From NCBI GenBank assembly GCA_963169225.1, contig CAUJDH010000094.1, forward strand, positions 1-32,874: 32,874 nucleotides of DNA. The letters run 5' to 3'. A model generated the notes under the pieces. The model had not been told where the DNA came from. It was given only the letters and a program-made list of their open reading frames with translations, and did no database searches. Position numbers and translations under genes: made by a program. Positions within the stretch are counted from its first letter, which is position 1. Each line of letters begins with the position of its first letter. Source of the stretch: Actinomycetota bacterium (GTDB lineage: Bacteria; Actinomycetota; Actinomycetes; S36-B12; UBA10799). Below are positions 11,588-19,111 of this stretch, piece after piece.

Positions 11588-13552
11588 TTAGCGTTTGCGT
11601 AGCCAGGCTTTAAAATCACGTTGGGCACGCTTCTTTGCGTGAGCGCGTGTACTTTGGCGCTCGCGTGTTTTTTGAAGAGTGGACCACTTTGATGCCTTGG
11701 TCTTCGCGTAGGTATAGGTAAAGGTCTTCTTGCGTGTCTTCCAACCTCGTCCAACCCTGACACGCTTCTTTAGAGTGATCTTCTGCTTGTAGGTATAGGT
11801 GTACTTTTTAGCTGCTGGCACTGGCTTGGAATCAGGTTCCACTGGTTGCGAAGGATAAACAGTGACAGATACGCCGGCGCCCCTCATTTCCGTGCCATTG
11901 ACAGTCCACACGGGAATGATCTCGTATTGATCTACCATCCGGTCCTTGTCGATCGCCAGGTTTGCGCTTGTTGCGCCAGCTGCGGTGCGAGTCTCTTCGT
12001 TAGTCAAGGAGTTGATGATCAGTGCTCGAGCAGTCCCATAGGCAGGGTCTTGAGTTGGATATGTCCAAGAGGTCGTGGCTGAAAATTGACTAATCCCAGG
12101 AGCTGTTTTTAGGGACTTGACTGCTCCTAACTGACTTGTAACTAGGGGTGTAAGGGACTCTCTTTTTTCTCCTGGCCAATTGAAGCCACCATTACTTACT
12201 GCTTTGATAGAAAATAACCCGTGACTTCGGCGATTCAGCCCAAGAACATATCCACTGGTCGCAGGAGCCGGAATAGTCACCTTGGTGGTCTTGCTAGTTC
12301 CACTTTCTTCCACCGCTAGTTCATAGTGGGTTACTGTCGGGGCGCTTTTCTCGTGGTTCCAAGTGAATTTGAAACCTCCAGGGACAGGGGTGACTTCGTA
12401 TTTTTTGATTGGGGTTGGAGCAACAGACTTGTTTACGGTGATCTGAACTGTTGCTGAATCAGTAGATTCGCTGACCGTTTTGATGGTGTAGCGGCCGTCA
12501 TCGATGCTCAGGGATGATCCTGAAGGAAGGTTACGTTGTTCTCCGATTGTTCTTGGATGGGCTCTAAGCGTGGTGACATGCCTGTCCCCATCGGTATATC
12601 GTTTGGTGACGTGGACTCCTATTCCTGTCCACCGAGAAGTCCCATAGATTTGATAGGCATATTGCTTGTCGCTCTGATAGTCAATCCAATATGAGCCACC
12701 CTGTGAGCTAGGCAGTCTTAAACCACGAATGCCAGTGTTTCCGCTCAGCTTTTGGATCGTGTAGGTGCTCGTAGCCTGAACAAGGGTGTATTCGGAGTCT
12801 TTTAGCCACCCCATTTGGCGTAATTCACTGGTGGAAGGGTAATTTCCAGAGTTTTCTTCTTTATCGTCGATACCCCCTTGTCCGCCATATTCTGTGCGGG
12901 TACACCGTCCACTCTCTTGATCTTTGAACTCAAGATCGACTGAACCGGTATTACAAGTAGCAGATCCATTGTGGCCGTTCCCGAAGTTATGTCCTAATTC
13001 GTGAACGAGTGCAGATCGTCGCAGTTGTTCTTGGGAAGGAGCGTAGGGGGTTGTTTGGTTTTGCCACATCTCAAGGTTGGAAACCCATACAGTGTCTTCG
13101 CCAATACCCGCAGAACCAGCTATGTCTGTACGGCATGAGGTGGTTCCGTTAGGGGTATAAATGACGAGATGTTTGTTTGGTCCGGCGACCCATCCTGTTT
13201 GGGATATGGCTTCAGCACGTAACGCGGTGAGGGAAGGAACATCGGTGGTGTTACACGGGTATTTGGTGGTGGTATAGCGGTGAACTCCTGCATATTTAAG
13301 GGTGACGCGGTTATTGGAGATCGTTTTGAAATAATTGCTGGCTCGTCCATTGATATAGGTCGAAACGGCTGAAGGGAGATTGGCGTGGGCTGCAGCGTTA
13401 CTTCCGGATCGCTGAGCAATCACCAATGTGATCTGCTGTTCTTCCGTAGATCCAACTGCTGCATTTGCTGAATTATTGACCACTGGAAGTGCTACGAGGC
13501 TGCTAACAAGCATTAATGCAGGCAGGGTTGTGCAAAGCCATTTTCGCTTCAT
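11588..13552 (-). CDS. Secreted gametolysin-like (M11-type) metalloprotease
   Basis: A 654-residue exported protein. The signal peptide is MKRKWLCTTLPALMLVSSLV with an Ala-rich cleavage region (NNSANAAVG). The catalytic zinc motif HELGHNFGNGH, of HExxHxxGxxH type, sits near residue 185, with upstream secondary-structure blocks typical of gametolysin-like (M11) zincins. Cysteines in the catalytic part could form disulphides. A beta-sandwich region and one or two fibronectin-III-like segments follow (KYEVTPVPGGFKFTWNHEKS). The C-terminal 70 residues are extremely basic (KKRVRVGRGWKTRKKTFTYT), a possible wall- or DNA-binding tail. ATG at 13552 is preceded by GGGGTGGGG; a TTG at 13567 is possible. 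It is adjacent to the transfer region, where it might process surface proteins in mating; the target is unknown. Confidence 0.82.
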   Translation of the reverse strand: MKRKWLCTTLPALMLVSSLVALPVVNNSANAAVGSTEEQQITLVIAQRSGSNAAAHANLPSAVSTYINGRASNYFKTISNNRVTLKYAGVHRYTTTKYPCNTTDVPSLTALRAEAISQTGWVAGPNKHLVIYTPNGTTSCRTDIAGSAGIGEDTVWVSNLEMWQNQTTPYAPSQEQLRRSALVHELGHNFGNGHNGSATCNTGSVDLEFKDQESGRCTRTEYGGQGGIDDKEENSGNYPSTSELRQMGWLKDSEYTLVQATSTYTIQKLSGNTGIRGLRLPSSQGGSYWIDYQSDKQYAYQIYGTSRWTGIGVHVTKRYTDGDRHVTTLRAHPRTIGEQRNLPSGSSLSIDDGRYTIKTVSESTDSATVQITVNKSVAPTPIKKYEVTPVPGGFKFTWNHEKSAPTVTHYELAVEESGTSKTTKVTIPAPATSGYVLGLNRRSHGLFSIKAVSNGGFNWPGEKRESLTPLVTSQLGAVKSLKTAPGISQFSATTSWTYPTQDPAYGTARALIINSLTNEETRTAAGATSANLAIDKDRMVDQYEIIPVWTVNGTEMRGAGVSVTVYPSQPVEPDSKPVPAAKKYTYTYKQKITLKKRVRVGRGWKTRKKTFTYTYAKTKASKWSTLQKTRERQSTRAHAKKRAQRDFKAWLRKR

Positions 13553-13660
13553 TTCCCCACCCCGCAAGAATTTCGATCTTTGATCTATCCATTAAGGATA
13601 CGGGACGGTGGCAAGTCGTTGCCGACATTCTCGATTCATTCTGGATCAGCAGGCGTGTCG

Positions 13661-13993
13661 TTACTCCGATTGGGCGATGAATGATTCAAGCGCACCCATG
13701 AGTTGCTGAATGCGTCTGTGATTGACGGTAAGAGGCCGGCTATTTGGGGATAGAGGTTCAGGAGCTTTTTCTTGAATGAGTACCCCGGCCTCGATTAGTT
13801 GGCCAGCGGCTCTTCTTACTGTTGACCTTGGATAGCCTAGTCGCGCAGAGCTGGCAGTAGCTGTGCGATCTCCAGGGTTGTTGATGAGGTCGTTCAGTAG
13901 CGCGACGTTGACTTCATCTCCGAACGCCAATACCGCTTGTTTCACCTTCGCCGGTAGTGCTGGGCCGCCTTTCGGCTTCGCTGGCATTGGCAC
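13661..13993 (-). CDS. Winged-helix transcription regulator
   Basis: A 110-residue protein. After a basic N-terminus, VKQAVLAFGDEVNVALLNDLINNPGD and TATASSARLGYPRSTVRRAAGQLIEAGVLIQE form a winged-helix DNA-binding domain, with the recognition helix near RSTVRRAAGQL. A short C-terminal helix (QLMGALESFIAQ) may mediate dimerisation. The start is GTG at 13993, or ATG two codons later. It is divergent from the FN3-protein operon and faces the palindrome at 14072-14087, making it a good candidate regulator of the surface and transfer genes. The ligand, if any, cannot be told. Confidence 0.75.
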   Translation of the reverse strand: MPMPAKPKGGPALPAKVKQAVLAFGDEVNVALLNDLINNPGDRTATASSARLGYPRSTVRRAAGQLIEAGVLIQEKAPEPLSPNSRPLTVNHRRIQQLMGALESFIAQSE

Positions 13994-14071
13994 ATTATTA
14001 TCTGCTCCGGCGGCTCATCCGCCAGTCACCTATTTGGGCGATAACCTTTGAAAGATAGATACAAATTATTG

Positions 14072-14093
14072 CGCTAATATGTTAGCGTATACT
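14072..14093 (+). promoter_or_regulatory. Palindromic operator and -10 of the FN3 operon
   Basis: CGCTAA, TATG, TTAGCG is a perfect inverted repeat (14072-14087) directly followed by TATACT (14088-14093), a good -10. Its reverse complement begins CGCTAACATATT, which also occurs at the start region of the T4SS operon (18352). A repressor bound here would block the promoter. Confidence 0.6.
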
Positions 14094-14135
14094 GGGTAGA
14101 TAGCAGATCAAGTCGGGATCCAAAAGTGGGGGAGC

Positions 14136-14234
14136 ATGAAAAAAGAGCAAGCCATCGGCCGTCATTGGTTAAGCGGGATTGGTGCGCCAGTCCCGCACTA
14201 TCAAAAAAATCGTCAGGATCGATCAAGGTACTAA
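14136..14234 (+). CDS. Possible 32-aa peptide leading the FN3 operon
   Basis: The frame runs from ATG at 14136, directly after GGGGGAGC, to TAA at 14234 and encodes MKKEQAIGRHWLSGIGAPVP and 12 more basic residues. A perfect hairpin (14173-14196; arms GCGGGATTGG/CCAGTCCCGC with one G-U) lies inside the frame. It may be a small protein or a regulatory leader of the downstream gene, whose start is 44 nt further on. Confidence 0.4.
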   Translation: MKKEQAIGRHWLSGIGAPVPHYQKNRQDRSRY

Positions 14235-14278
14235 GCACGGGTGTTTTGAATAGCTCGTTTAAGGGAAAGAAGTAAGTT

Positions 14279-16375
14279 ATGAGAAAAGAATTGAATAGCC
14301 GGTCGTGGAGATCGCGTCTTGTTGCAATAGTTGGAGCGGGTGCAATAGCAACCTCGGGACTGATTGGTGTGGGTGCAGCATTGAATCCTGCGGCGGCCGC
14401 TCCCGTTCCGAAGCTCACGGGCCTCAAGGTCACGGGCTGGGGAATGAAGAGCATAACTGTTGCTTGGAACAATTCAGGTCGCGGCTCTTACCAACAGGTG
14501 CAGTATTGCATCTCGGGTAATGCTAGCTCGTGTAAAGAGATCAAGACAGGATCAGGTGCGTCGACGTACACTGTCACGAACCTGACCCATGGGAAGACCT
14601 ATCGTTTCCAGGTGCGTGCAGTTAACGCAGATGGCGGCAACTGGTCGGATCCTGTGTATCAAAAGGCGGGTCTGCCTGGTAAGCCAGGAACTCCCACTGC
14701 GACAGCAGGTAACACGACTGCTCAGGTGTCGTGGGCTACTTCCCGCAACCTCGCGGCTCTAAACGGCTACACGCTCTACACTTACAACTCGGCCGGTACT
14801 GCGATCAAGTCGCAAAATGTTGCATGGAAAGACGCATCGCTCACTACCGCGAATGTCACCGGCCTAGCTAATGGAACCGCATACAAGTTTGCGGTCATTG
14901 CTAAGAACGAGTACGGCTCAGCCCCGTTGTCGGCGTTTTCTGGAACGGTGACCCCTAAAGCGGTTCCTGGTGCTCCAACGAATGTTGCGTTGACTCCAGG
15001 CAATAAGCAGGTGACGGTGACATGGGCTGCCCCTGCATCGGGTGGTAGTGCGATCACTGGCTATAACGTGCAGATCCAGCGTGATGGAGATCTAGGCTGG
15101 TCGGATATTCGACAAGCATCCGCCTCCGGGTTTGTGTGGAACGGATTGAAAAATGGCGAGACTGTGTTGGTTCGTGTCCAGGCCCGTAATGCTGTCGGTG
15201 CTGGCACGTTCGGATATTCCGAGGCCGCTACACCTGTAGGACCACCGGAGAAAGTGTCGCAACCGATTGGTGAAGGCAAAGTTGAGTCCGCTCAGGTGAC
15301 GTGGGTGGAACCAGACAACGGTGGATCGCCTGTGACTGGTTACGATGTGCGCTGGCGCTACCTGGATGAGCCAGAAAACACGTACCATGACGGACCAAGT
15401 ACCGATGCAGGTACACGTAGTGTTGATGTCACTGGCCTCACTTCCGCAAAAGAGGTGGCGTTCTCTGTTCGAGCCAAGAACGATCTGGGCGAAGGTGACT
15501 GGTCAGATACATCCGAGTATGTGAAGGTATTGAGTGCGCCTGCCTCATCACCTAAGGACGTGAAGGCCACAGCTGGCCAGAACTCGATTACCGTTTCTTG
15601 GCTGCCTGGCGATCCTAATGGGACACCCATTGCCGGCTACGAAGCGCGAGTGTCGTGTGACGGTGGTAAGAACTGGACAACAGTCCGCGTTCCTGTCAAC
15701 CAGTACGCGCATACCTTCACGGGATTGCCTGGTGGAAAGACCTGCACGACTCAGGTCCGTGCGCTTTCTGGCGATCCGGGTGCAAATAACTCAGAGTGGG
15801 TAGATGTCTCTAAGAATGTGGCCCCGATCGCACAGCCAGCTCCTGGCGCGACGAAGGTCACTGCACTGAAGTGGACGTCAACCCGCACGATGCGTGTGAA
15901 TGTTCAGGCTCCGGCAAAGGCTACGTCCCTCGAGGTTCGTACTGCAGCTGGTTCCTCGACGAGTTTCGGTGCATGGAAGCGGATCTCGAAGTCGACCAAG
16001 ACTTTGTCGTACTCACCGGGTTCGACTGGTATCACGATTCAGGTTCGGGCTTGTACTGAGCAGTGCTCGGCTGCGTCGACTGTAGTGGCGAAGTATTCAC
16101 CTCGTGCTAGTGCAGCTTCCAAAAAGCTGACTCAGGTTGCGGGAACTATTACTCAGTCGGGCCAGCAGCAGGTCTTTTTCCAAAACCGGAAGTCTGGCCA
16201 GTGGCGCGTGAAGTCCGGATCCCGTGTTGGCGGTTCTTGGCGTGCAGGTAGTCCTTCGGTTGTGACTGCTCGACCGGGTATGGTCTTCCAGCTGCGCACG
16301 AAGAACAAGAAGGCACACTCAACTGTTCAGGTACTCGCGAACGGTTCGTACCGTGGAACTGCGAAGGGGAAGTAA
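14279..16375 (+). CDS. Secreted multi-domain fibronectin type III protein
   Basis: A 698-residue exported protein. Residues 1-42 are a signal peptide (basic start, hydrophobic LVAIVGAGAIATSGLIGVGA, then NPAAAAPVP). Five fibronectin type III domains follow in about 90-100 residue units, at roughly 43-132, 133-228, 229-321, 322-420 and 421-520. Each has the pattern ITVAW, TAYKF or FxV-R-AxN near its end (for example VRAKNDLGEGDWSD). A sixth FN3-like unit (to about 610) and a basic C-terminal region follow. There is no LPXTG motif or membrane anchor, so it is secreted or held by partners. It is the first gene of a run including a lipoprotein-like and a bitopic protein. Adhesion or mating contact is a plausible role by inference. 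Confidence 0.82.
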   Translation: MRKELNSRSWRSRLVAIVGAGAIATSGLIGVGAALNPAAAAPVPKLTGLKVTGWGMKSITVAWNNSGRGSYQQVQYCISGNASSCKEIKTGSGASTYTVTNLTHGKTYRFQVRAVNADGGNWSDPVYQKAGLPGKPGTPTATAGNTTAQVSWATSRNLAALNGYTLYTYNSAGTAIKSQNVAWKDASLTTANVTGLANGTAYKFAVIAKNEYGSAPLSAFSGTVTPKAVPGAPTNVALTPGNKQVTVTWAAPASGGSAITGYNVQIQRDGDLGWSDIRQASASGFVWNGLKNGETVLVRVQARNAVGAGTFGYSEAATPVGPPEKVSQPIGEGKVESAQVTWVEPDNGGSPVTGYDVRWRYLDEPENTYHDGPSTDAGTRSVDVTGLTSAKEVAFSVRAKNDLGEGDWSDTSEYVKVLSAPASSPKDVKATAGQNSITVSWLPGDPNGTPIAGYEARVSCDGGKNWTTVRVPVNQYAHTFTGLPGGKTCTTQVRALSGDPGANNSEWVDVSKNVAPIAQPAPGATKVTALKWTSTRTMRVNVQAPAKATSLEVRTAAGSSTSFGAWKRISKSTKTLSYSPGSTGITIQVRACTEQCSAASTVVAKYSPRASAASKKLTQVAGTITQSGQQQVFFQNRKSGQWRVKSGSRVGGSWRAGSPSVVTARPGMVFQLRTKNKKAHSTVQVLANGSYRGTAKGK

Positions 16376-16764
16376 TGAATCAGTTTGAAGATCCCTCAGC
16401 AAATGTCGAGGAGGAGGACGAGCCCCGCCGCAAGCGGGTGCTCGCCCTCATCTTCGGGGGTGCCCTTATAGCCGCTCTTCTCGGTGGTGTTTTAGCGTCG
16501 TGTGGAAACTCGGCCGAGCCTGCTGTGGTGGAACCAGTAAGTGTGGGAACAGGATCCGCTGTACCCGCTAAGGCTCCGGTGAAGACTAAGAAGAAGGCGA
16601 AAAAGAAGGCCAAGAAGAAGGTTCAGCAGGCCCCACAGAAAACCTGGTCGCCACCTTCAAATAACTACAGTCCACCTTCTAATAACTACAACCCACCGAA
16701 GAAGCAGTCTGGTGGCAATAACAAGAAGCAGTCGGGCGGGGATGAAGAGGAAGAGTGGTATTAG
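16375..16764 (+). CDS. Lys-rich lipoprotein-like or bitopic surface protein
   Basis: A 129-residue protein. An acidic 21-residue N-terminus ends in PRRKR and is followed by the hydrophobic stretch VLALIFGGALIAALLGGVLA and SCGNSA. LASC fits a lipobox with Cys43 as the lipidated residue, although the n-region is unusually long; a plain membrane anchor is the alternative. The outside part has a Lys-rich block (KTKKKAKKKAKKK), two repeats of PPSNNY, KKQSGG repeats and a terminal DEEEEWY. The start overlaps the FN3-protein stop (TAATG), so the two are coupled. It may anchor or neutralise the FN3 protein, or bridge the wall. Confidence 0.65.
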   Translation: MNQFEDPSANVEEEDEPRRKRVLALIFGGALIAALLGGVLASCGNSAEPAVVEPVSVGTGSAVPAKAPVKTKKKAKKKAKKKVQQAPQKTWSPPSNNYSPPSNNYNPPKKQSGGNNKKQSGGDEEEEWY

Positions 16765-16766
16765 AG

Positions 16767-16937
16767 ATGGCTGAAAGCCCTGACACCGATGATCTGTCTG
16801 ATCGTGAGATTGATTTGCGTAACGGTCGACCAGTGCAGTCTCGTGTGAGATTGGTTCAGTTGGCAGCTCGTGTTTTCCCGCCGGCCGAGGTTCCGCATAA
16901 ACGGCCCAAGACCGCTACGGGTGATGAGGGAGAATAA
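16767..16937 (+). CDS. Small hydrophilic protein of unknown function, 56 aa
   Basis: The protein begins MAESPDTDDLSDREIDLRNG and continues to KRPKTATGDEGE. It has no membrane span. A short helical LVQLAARVF is the only hydrophobic part. The start at 16767 follows the lipoprotein stop by 2 nt and has AGAG upstream; GTG at 16755 is an alternative that would overlap. It sits in a tight operon, which supports it as a gene. Confidence 0.5.
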   Translation: MAESPDTDDLSDREIDLRNGRPVQSRVRLVQLAARVFPPAEVPHKRPKTATGDEGE

Positions 16938-16941
16938 GAAC

Positions 16942-17451
16942 ATGAGTGGATCAACGAAGCGATCGGCCGGCGCTACTTATATGTCGGTTTTTGGCGCCTC
17001 GGCTCCAAGCGACCCGGCAATTGAGACGCCTACCGCCGCAGAGGTTAGTGATCTCTATCAGGGCAGTGACGCTGAAGAGGTTACACCCACCACTCGGTCA
17101 AAGAAGCTCAAGAAAGGTAAGTCGTCGGGGGTTTGGGCTAAAGTGATGCGCCATTGGCGAGAGCTTGCAGTGGGAGTTGCTGGAGCCGTCATTGGTCTAT
17201 TCATCATTGTGGGTGCGACTATGGCTGGCTGGATTGGTGGCGGGGCTGTTGATGTTCAATCACCTACAGCGCAATGCAAAACTATGCTGGCTGATAAGCC
17301 AGCAGTTGTTTTTGCTCTCCCTGGTGGTCAGGTGGCATACGCTACTTACGCTATTGGTGCGGGTGACCAGTACCAATGGAAACTGCCTGGCCAAGATGGT
17401 GCGACTTCTTTGTCGTTGACACAGATTGAGGCACTAAGCACCTGCGATTGA
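16942..17451 (+). CDS. Bitopic membrane protein with two-cysteine outside domain (paralogue A)
   Basis: A 169-residue protein starting MSGSTKRSAGATYMSVFGAS. About 65 cytoplasmic residues, ending in a basic patch (RSKKLKKGK), precede one membrane span (ELAVGVAGAVIGLFIIVGAT). The outside domain, between AQCKTML and ALSTCD, has two cysteines at its ends and the pattern VVFALPGG, then YQWKLPG, then SLTQIEALSTC. The same pattern ends the protein at 18392. The start was chosen because GGGAGA lies upstream. These paralogues flank an opposing regulator gene, pointing to a duplication. The function is unknown; it is probably a structural or regulatory part of the secretion machinery. Confidence 0.7.
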   Translation: MSGSTKRSAGATYMSVFGASAPSDPAIETPTAAEVSDLYQGSDAEEVTPTTRSKKLKKGKSSGVWAKVMRHWRELAVGVAGAVIGLFIIVGATMAGWIGGGAVDVQSPTAQCKTMLADKPAVVFALPGGQVAYATYAIGAGDQYQWKLPGQDGATSLSLTQIEALSTCD

Positions 17452-17469
17452 GCTCATAAAAATTCAAAG

Positions 17470-17502
17470 ACGAGGCCTTACCCAATTGGTGTGAGGCCTC
17501 GT
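17470..17502. terminator. Bidirectional terminator between convergent genes
   Basis: ACGAGGCCTTAC and GTGAGGCCTCGT pair (one G-U) around a loop of 9 nt. On the minus strand the stem is followed by CTTTGAATTTTT. It ends the FN3 operon and the opposing regulator gene, whose stop codon begins inside the right arm. Confidence 0.8.
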
Positions 17503-18242
17503 TAGCGTTTGTATCCCAGGTCGCGGGATGACTCTTGTTTAGCAGAGCGGAGCCCTGCTAGCGATCGAGCCTGAATAAGAACGATATGTAGATCGGAGTT
17601 GTTCTGGATCCCATTAGCTTTCACCAACAGTTCTCGCACTTTGTGCATTTCCAATTGGTGATCAGGATGAATCATCAATCTCATAACCGCATATTGTTCT
17701 GGACTGATTTCATTTCCAGTGGAGGGAATGGGCACTGAACTGTCATCGGGATCTTGGCTGATTTGCTGGCTATATTCGGTCAGCTCTTTTACCAAGCCCA
17801 ACAAGCTATCTATGTCAGTAGACGAAAGCTTGTTTGCCTGGACTATTAGCTCCCTCTGCATGAAGTAGAGGGCTTCATCTCTCTCAGCGTCAAGTAACCA
17901 GTGGATGATGATGTAGTTGGTCAGATTGGGGCTGAAATACTCCATGCCCACGTCTAATAGGTTCGCCATTGCCGATAAACGGGTCTGAGTGAGATCTCCA
18001 CCAGCTGCAGCTCGGCGGATTGTAGATTCGCCAGTTTCCATTTTATATTCAGCCAACGCTGCTGCGAGTTTTTCAAATGACCAGCGTGGGCCGTTGAACA
18101 TCTCAGGCGAGCTCATCGCTAACCGCAGTTGATCGCCAACAAACTTCGCGATCGCTTCTTTAAGCGACATCTCATGATCTTCAAACTTCCCGAGTAATTC
18201 CGCATATCGCTCGAAATATGTGGGGTCAGAGTTATCAGCCAT
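17502..18242 (-). CDS. XRE/EspR-like DNA-binding regulator
   Basis: A 246-residue soluble protein. The segment WSFEKLAAALAEYKMETGESTIRRAAAGGDLTQTRLSAMANLLDVGMEYF resembles the long, atypical XRE helix-turn-helix of actinobacterial EspR-type proteins: a helix, an insert with GESTIRRAAAGG, then a helix ending in (M)EYF. The rest is helical with no recognised domain; a spacer rich in Ser, Pro and Asp (QDPDDSSVPIPSTGNE) separates two parts. The gene is inserted in reverse between two plus-strand operons and is divergent from the T4SS operon. It is therefore a likely regulator of that operon. Fold assignment is moderate. Confidence 0.6.
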   Translation of the reverse strand: MADNSDPTYFERYAELLGKFEDHEMSLKEAIAKFVGDQLRLAMSSPEMFNGPRWSFEKLAAALAEYKMETGESTIRRAAAGGDLTQTRLSAMANLLDVGMEYFSPNLTNYIIIHWLLDAERDEALYFMQRELIVQANKLSSTDIDSLLGLVKELTEYSQQISQDPDDSSVPIPSTGNEISPEQYAVMRLMIHPDHQLEMHKVRELLVKANGIQNNSDLHIVLIQARSLAGLRSAKQESSRDLGYKR

Positions 18243-18262
18243 AAGTATGAGTATAGCAATTA

Positions 18263-18394
18263 GTTAGCGACGTTTGGTTTCCCAATCTGCAACAAATTGG
18301 GCTATTTCAGTGACTCTCTTTCCAGATCTTGCGTTCTTGATGTAGTATTGACGCTAACATATTGCAGATAAAGAGCATTGGAGGCGCTAATATG
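18263..18394. promoter_or_regulatory. Divergent control region of the T4SS operon
   Basis: The region contains GTTAGCG at 18263, CGCTAACATATT at 18352 and CGCTAATATG at 18385. The last includes the start codon of the gene at 18392. The middle one matches 12 bases of the palindrome at 14072-14087 and the last one 10 bases. TTGACG (18348-18353) and TAAAGA (18369-18374) are a weak candidate promoter. Operators overlapping promoter and ribosome binding site would give tight repression. Confidence 0.5.
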
Positions 18395-19111
18395 AGCAAC
18401 GATTCTAAGGGGGATGCACCAAAGATGGTGCATCGCAAGAAGCCATTGTCGCTGTCAGGGGAGGCACCGGATCTCGAACCAATCGCGGAGCCGGTACAAG
18501 TGACAGAACCGGCTTCAGCAGAAGAACCAGTAACGCAACTGGGCACTGAGCCAGTAGCTGAAGATAATCCTTTAGAGGATTTCTTGGTTACGTCGTCCGA
18601 GATAAATCCGGAAGACAGCTTTACTCCGCCGGTAGCGGCGAGGGAACAGCTGAACCATAATCCGGCCGCCCGTCAGGTTCGGATCGATGTGCGCGAGAGC
18701 CAACCGGTTAGGAAGGCACGTCCTACTTCAGGCCCTCGAGTGCAGCACAATGCGCAGTCCACTCGTGGCGCATCTTCTAATGGTCGAAAAAGGCCATTTA
18801 GCTGGTTGTGGGGTCTGCTTCCGGTGGCCACGTTCGTGCTGTCGTTCGTTTTCTTTAATACGTTTATTGGTCCGACCAGCCCAGCTATCGCGCAGCCATA
18901 TCCCGTACCTGCCACTTCAGGTAACGCGGAAGTGCCCGTATGTAAGGAGGGCAACAACGTGGTGTGGTTCGAGCCAGCTACTGGATCCCATGTGCTCGCC
19001 CAGCTACCCAACGAAACTGGCGAATCGTATTTGTGGATCGTGCCTGGATCTTCCAAGGGTGAACTGGCATTGAGCGCTAGCCAAGTGGAAGGTCTGGCCT
19101 CATGTCGATAG
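18392..19111 (+). CDS. Bitopic membrane protein with two-cysteine outside domain (paralogue B)
   Basis: A 239-residue protein with about 130 cytoplasmic residues rich in Pro, Glu and Ala, one membrane span (WLWGLLPVATFVLSFVFFNT) and an outside domain from VPVCKEG to LASCR. This domain matches that of the protein at 16942: Cys near the start, VVWFEPATG, then ESYLWIVPG and SASQVEGLASC. The start at 18392 has TTGGAGG 6 nt upstream. It is the first gene of the T4SS operon, overlapping the ATPase-like gene by 10 nt. No named family is recognised. The two cysteines may form a disulphide outside the membrane. Confidence 0.72.
   Translation: MSNDSKGDAPKMVHRKKPLSLSGEAPDLEPIAEPVQVTEPASAEEPVTQLGTEPVAEDNPLEDFLVTSSEINPEDSFTPPVAAREQLNHNPAARQVRIDVRESQPVRKARPTSGPRVQHNAQSTRGASSNGRKRPFSWLWGLLPVATFVLSFVFFNTFIGPTSPAIAQPYPVPATSGNAEVPVCKEGNNVVWFEPATGSHVLAQLPNETGESYLWIVPGSSKGELALSASQVEGLASCR

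Noticed and set aside
11530-11763. 77-codon minus-strand frame inside the protease gene end
   Set aside because: It is out of frame with the clearly coding, basic C-terminus of the protease and has no independent support.
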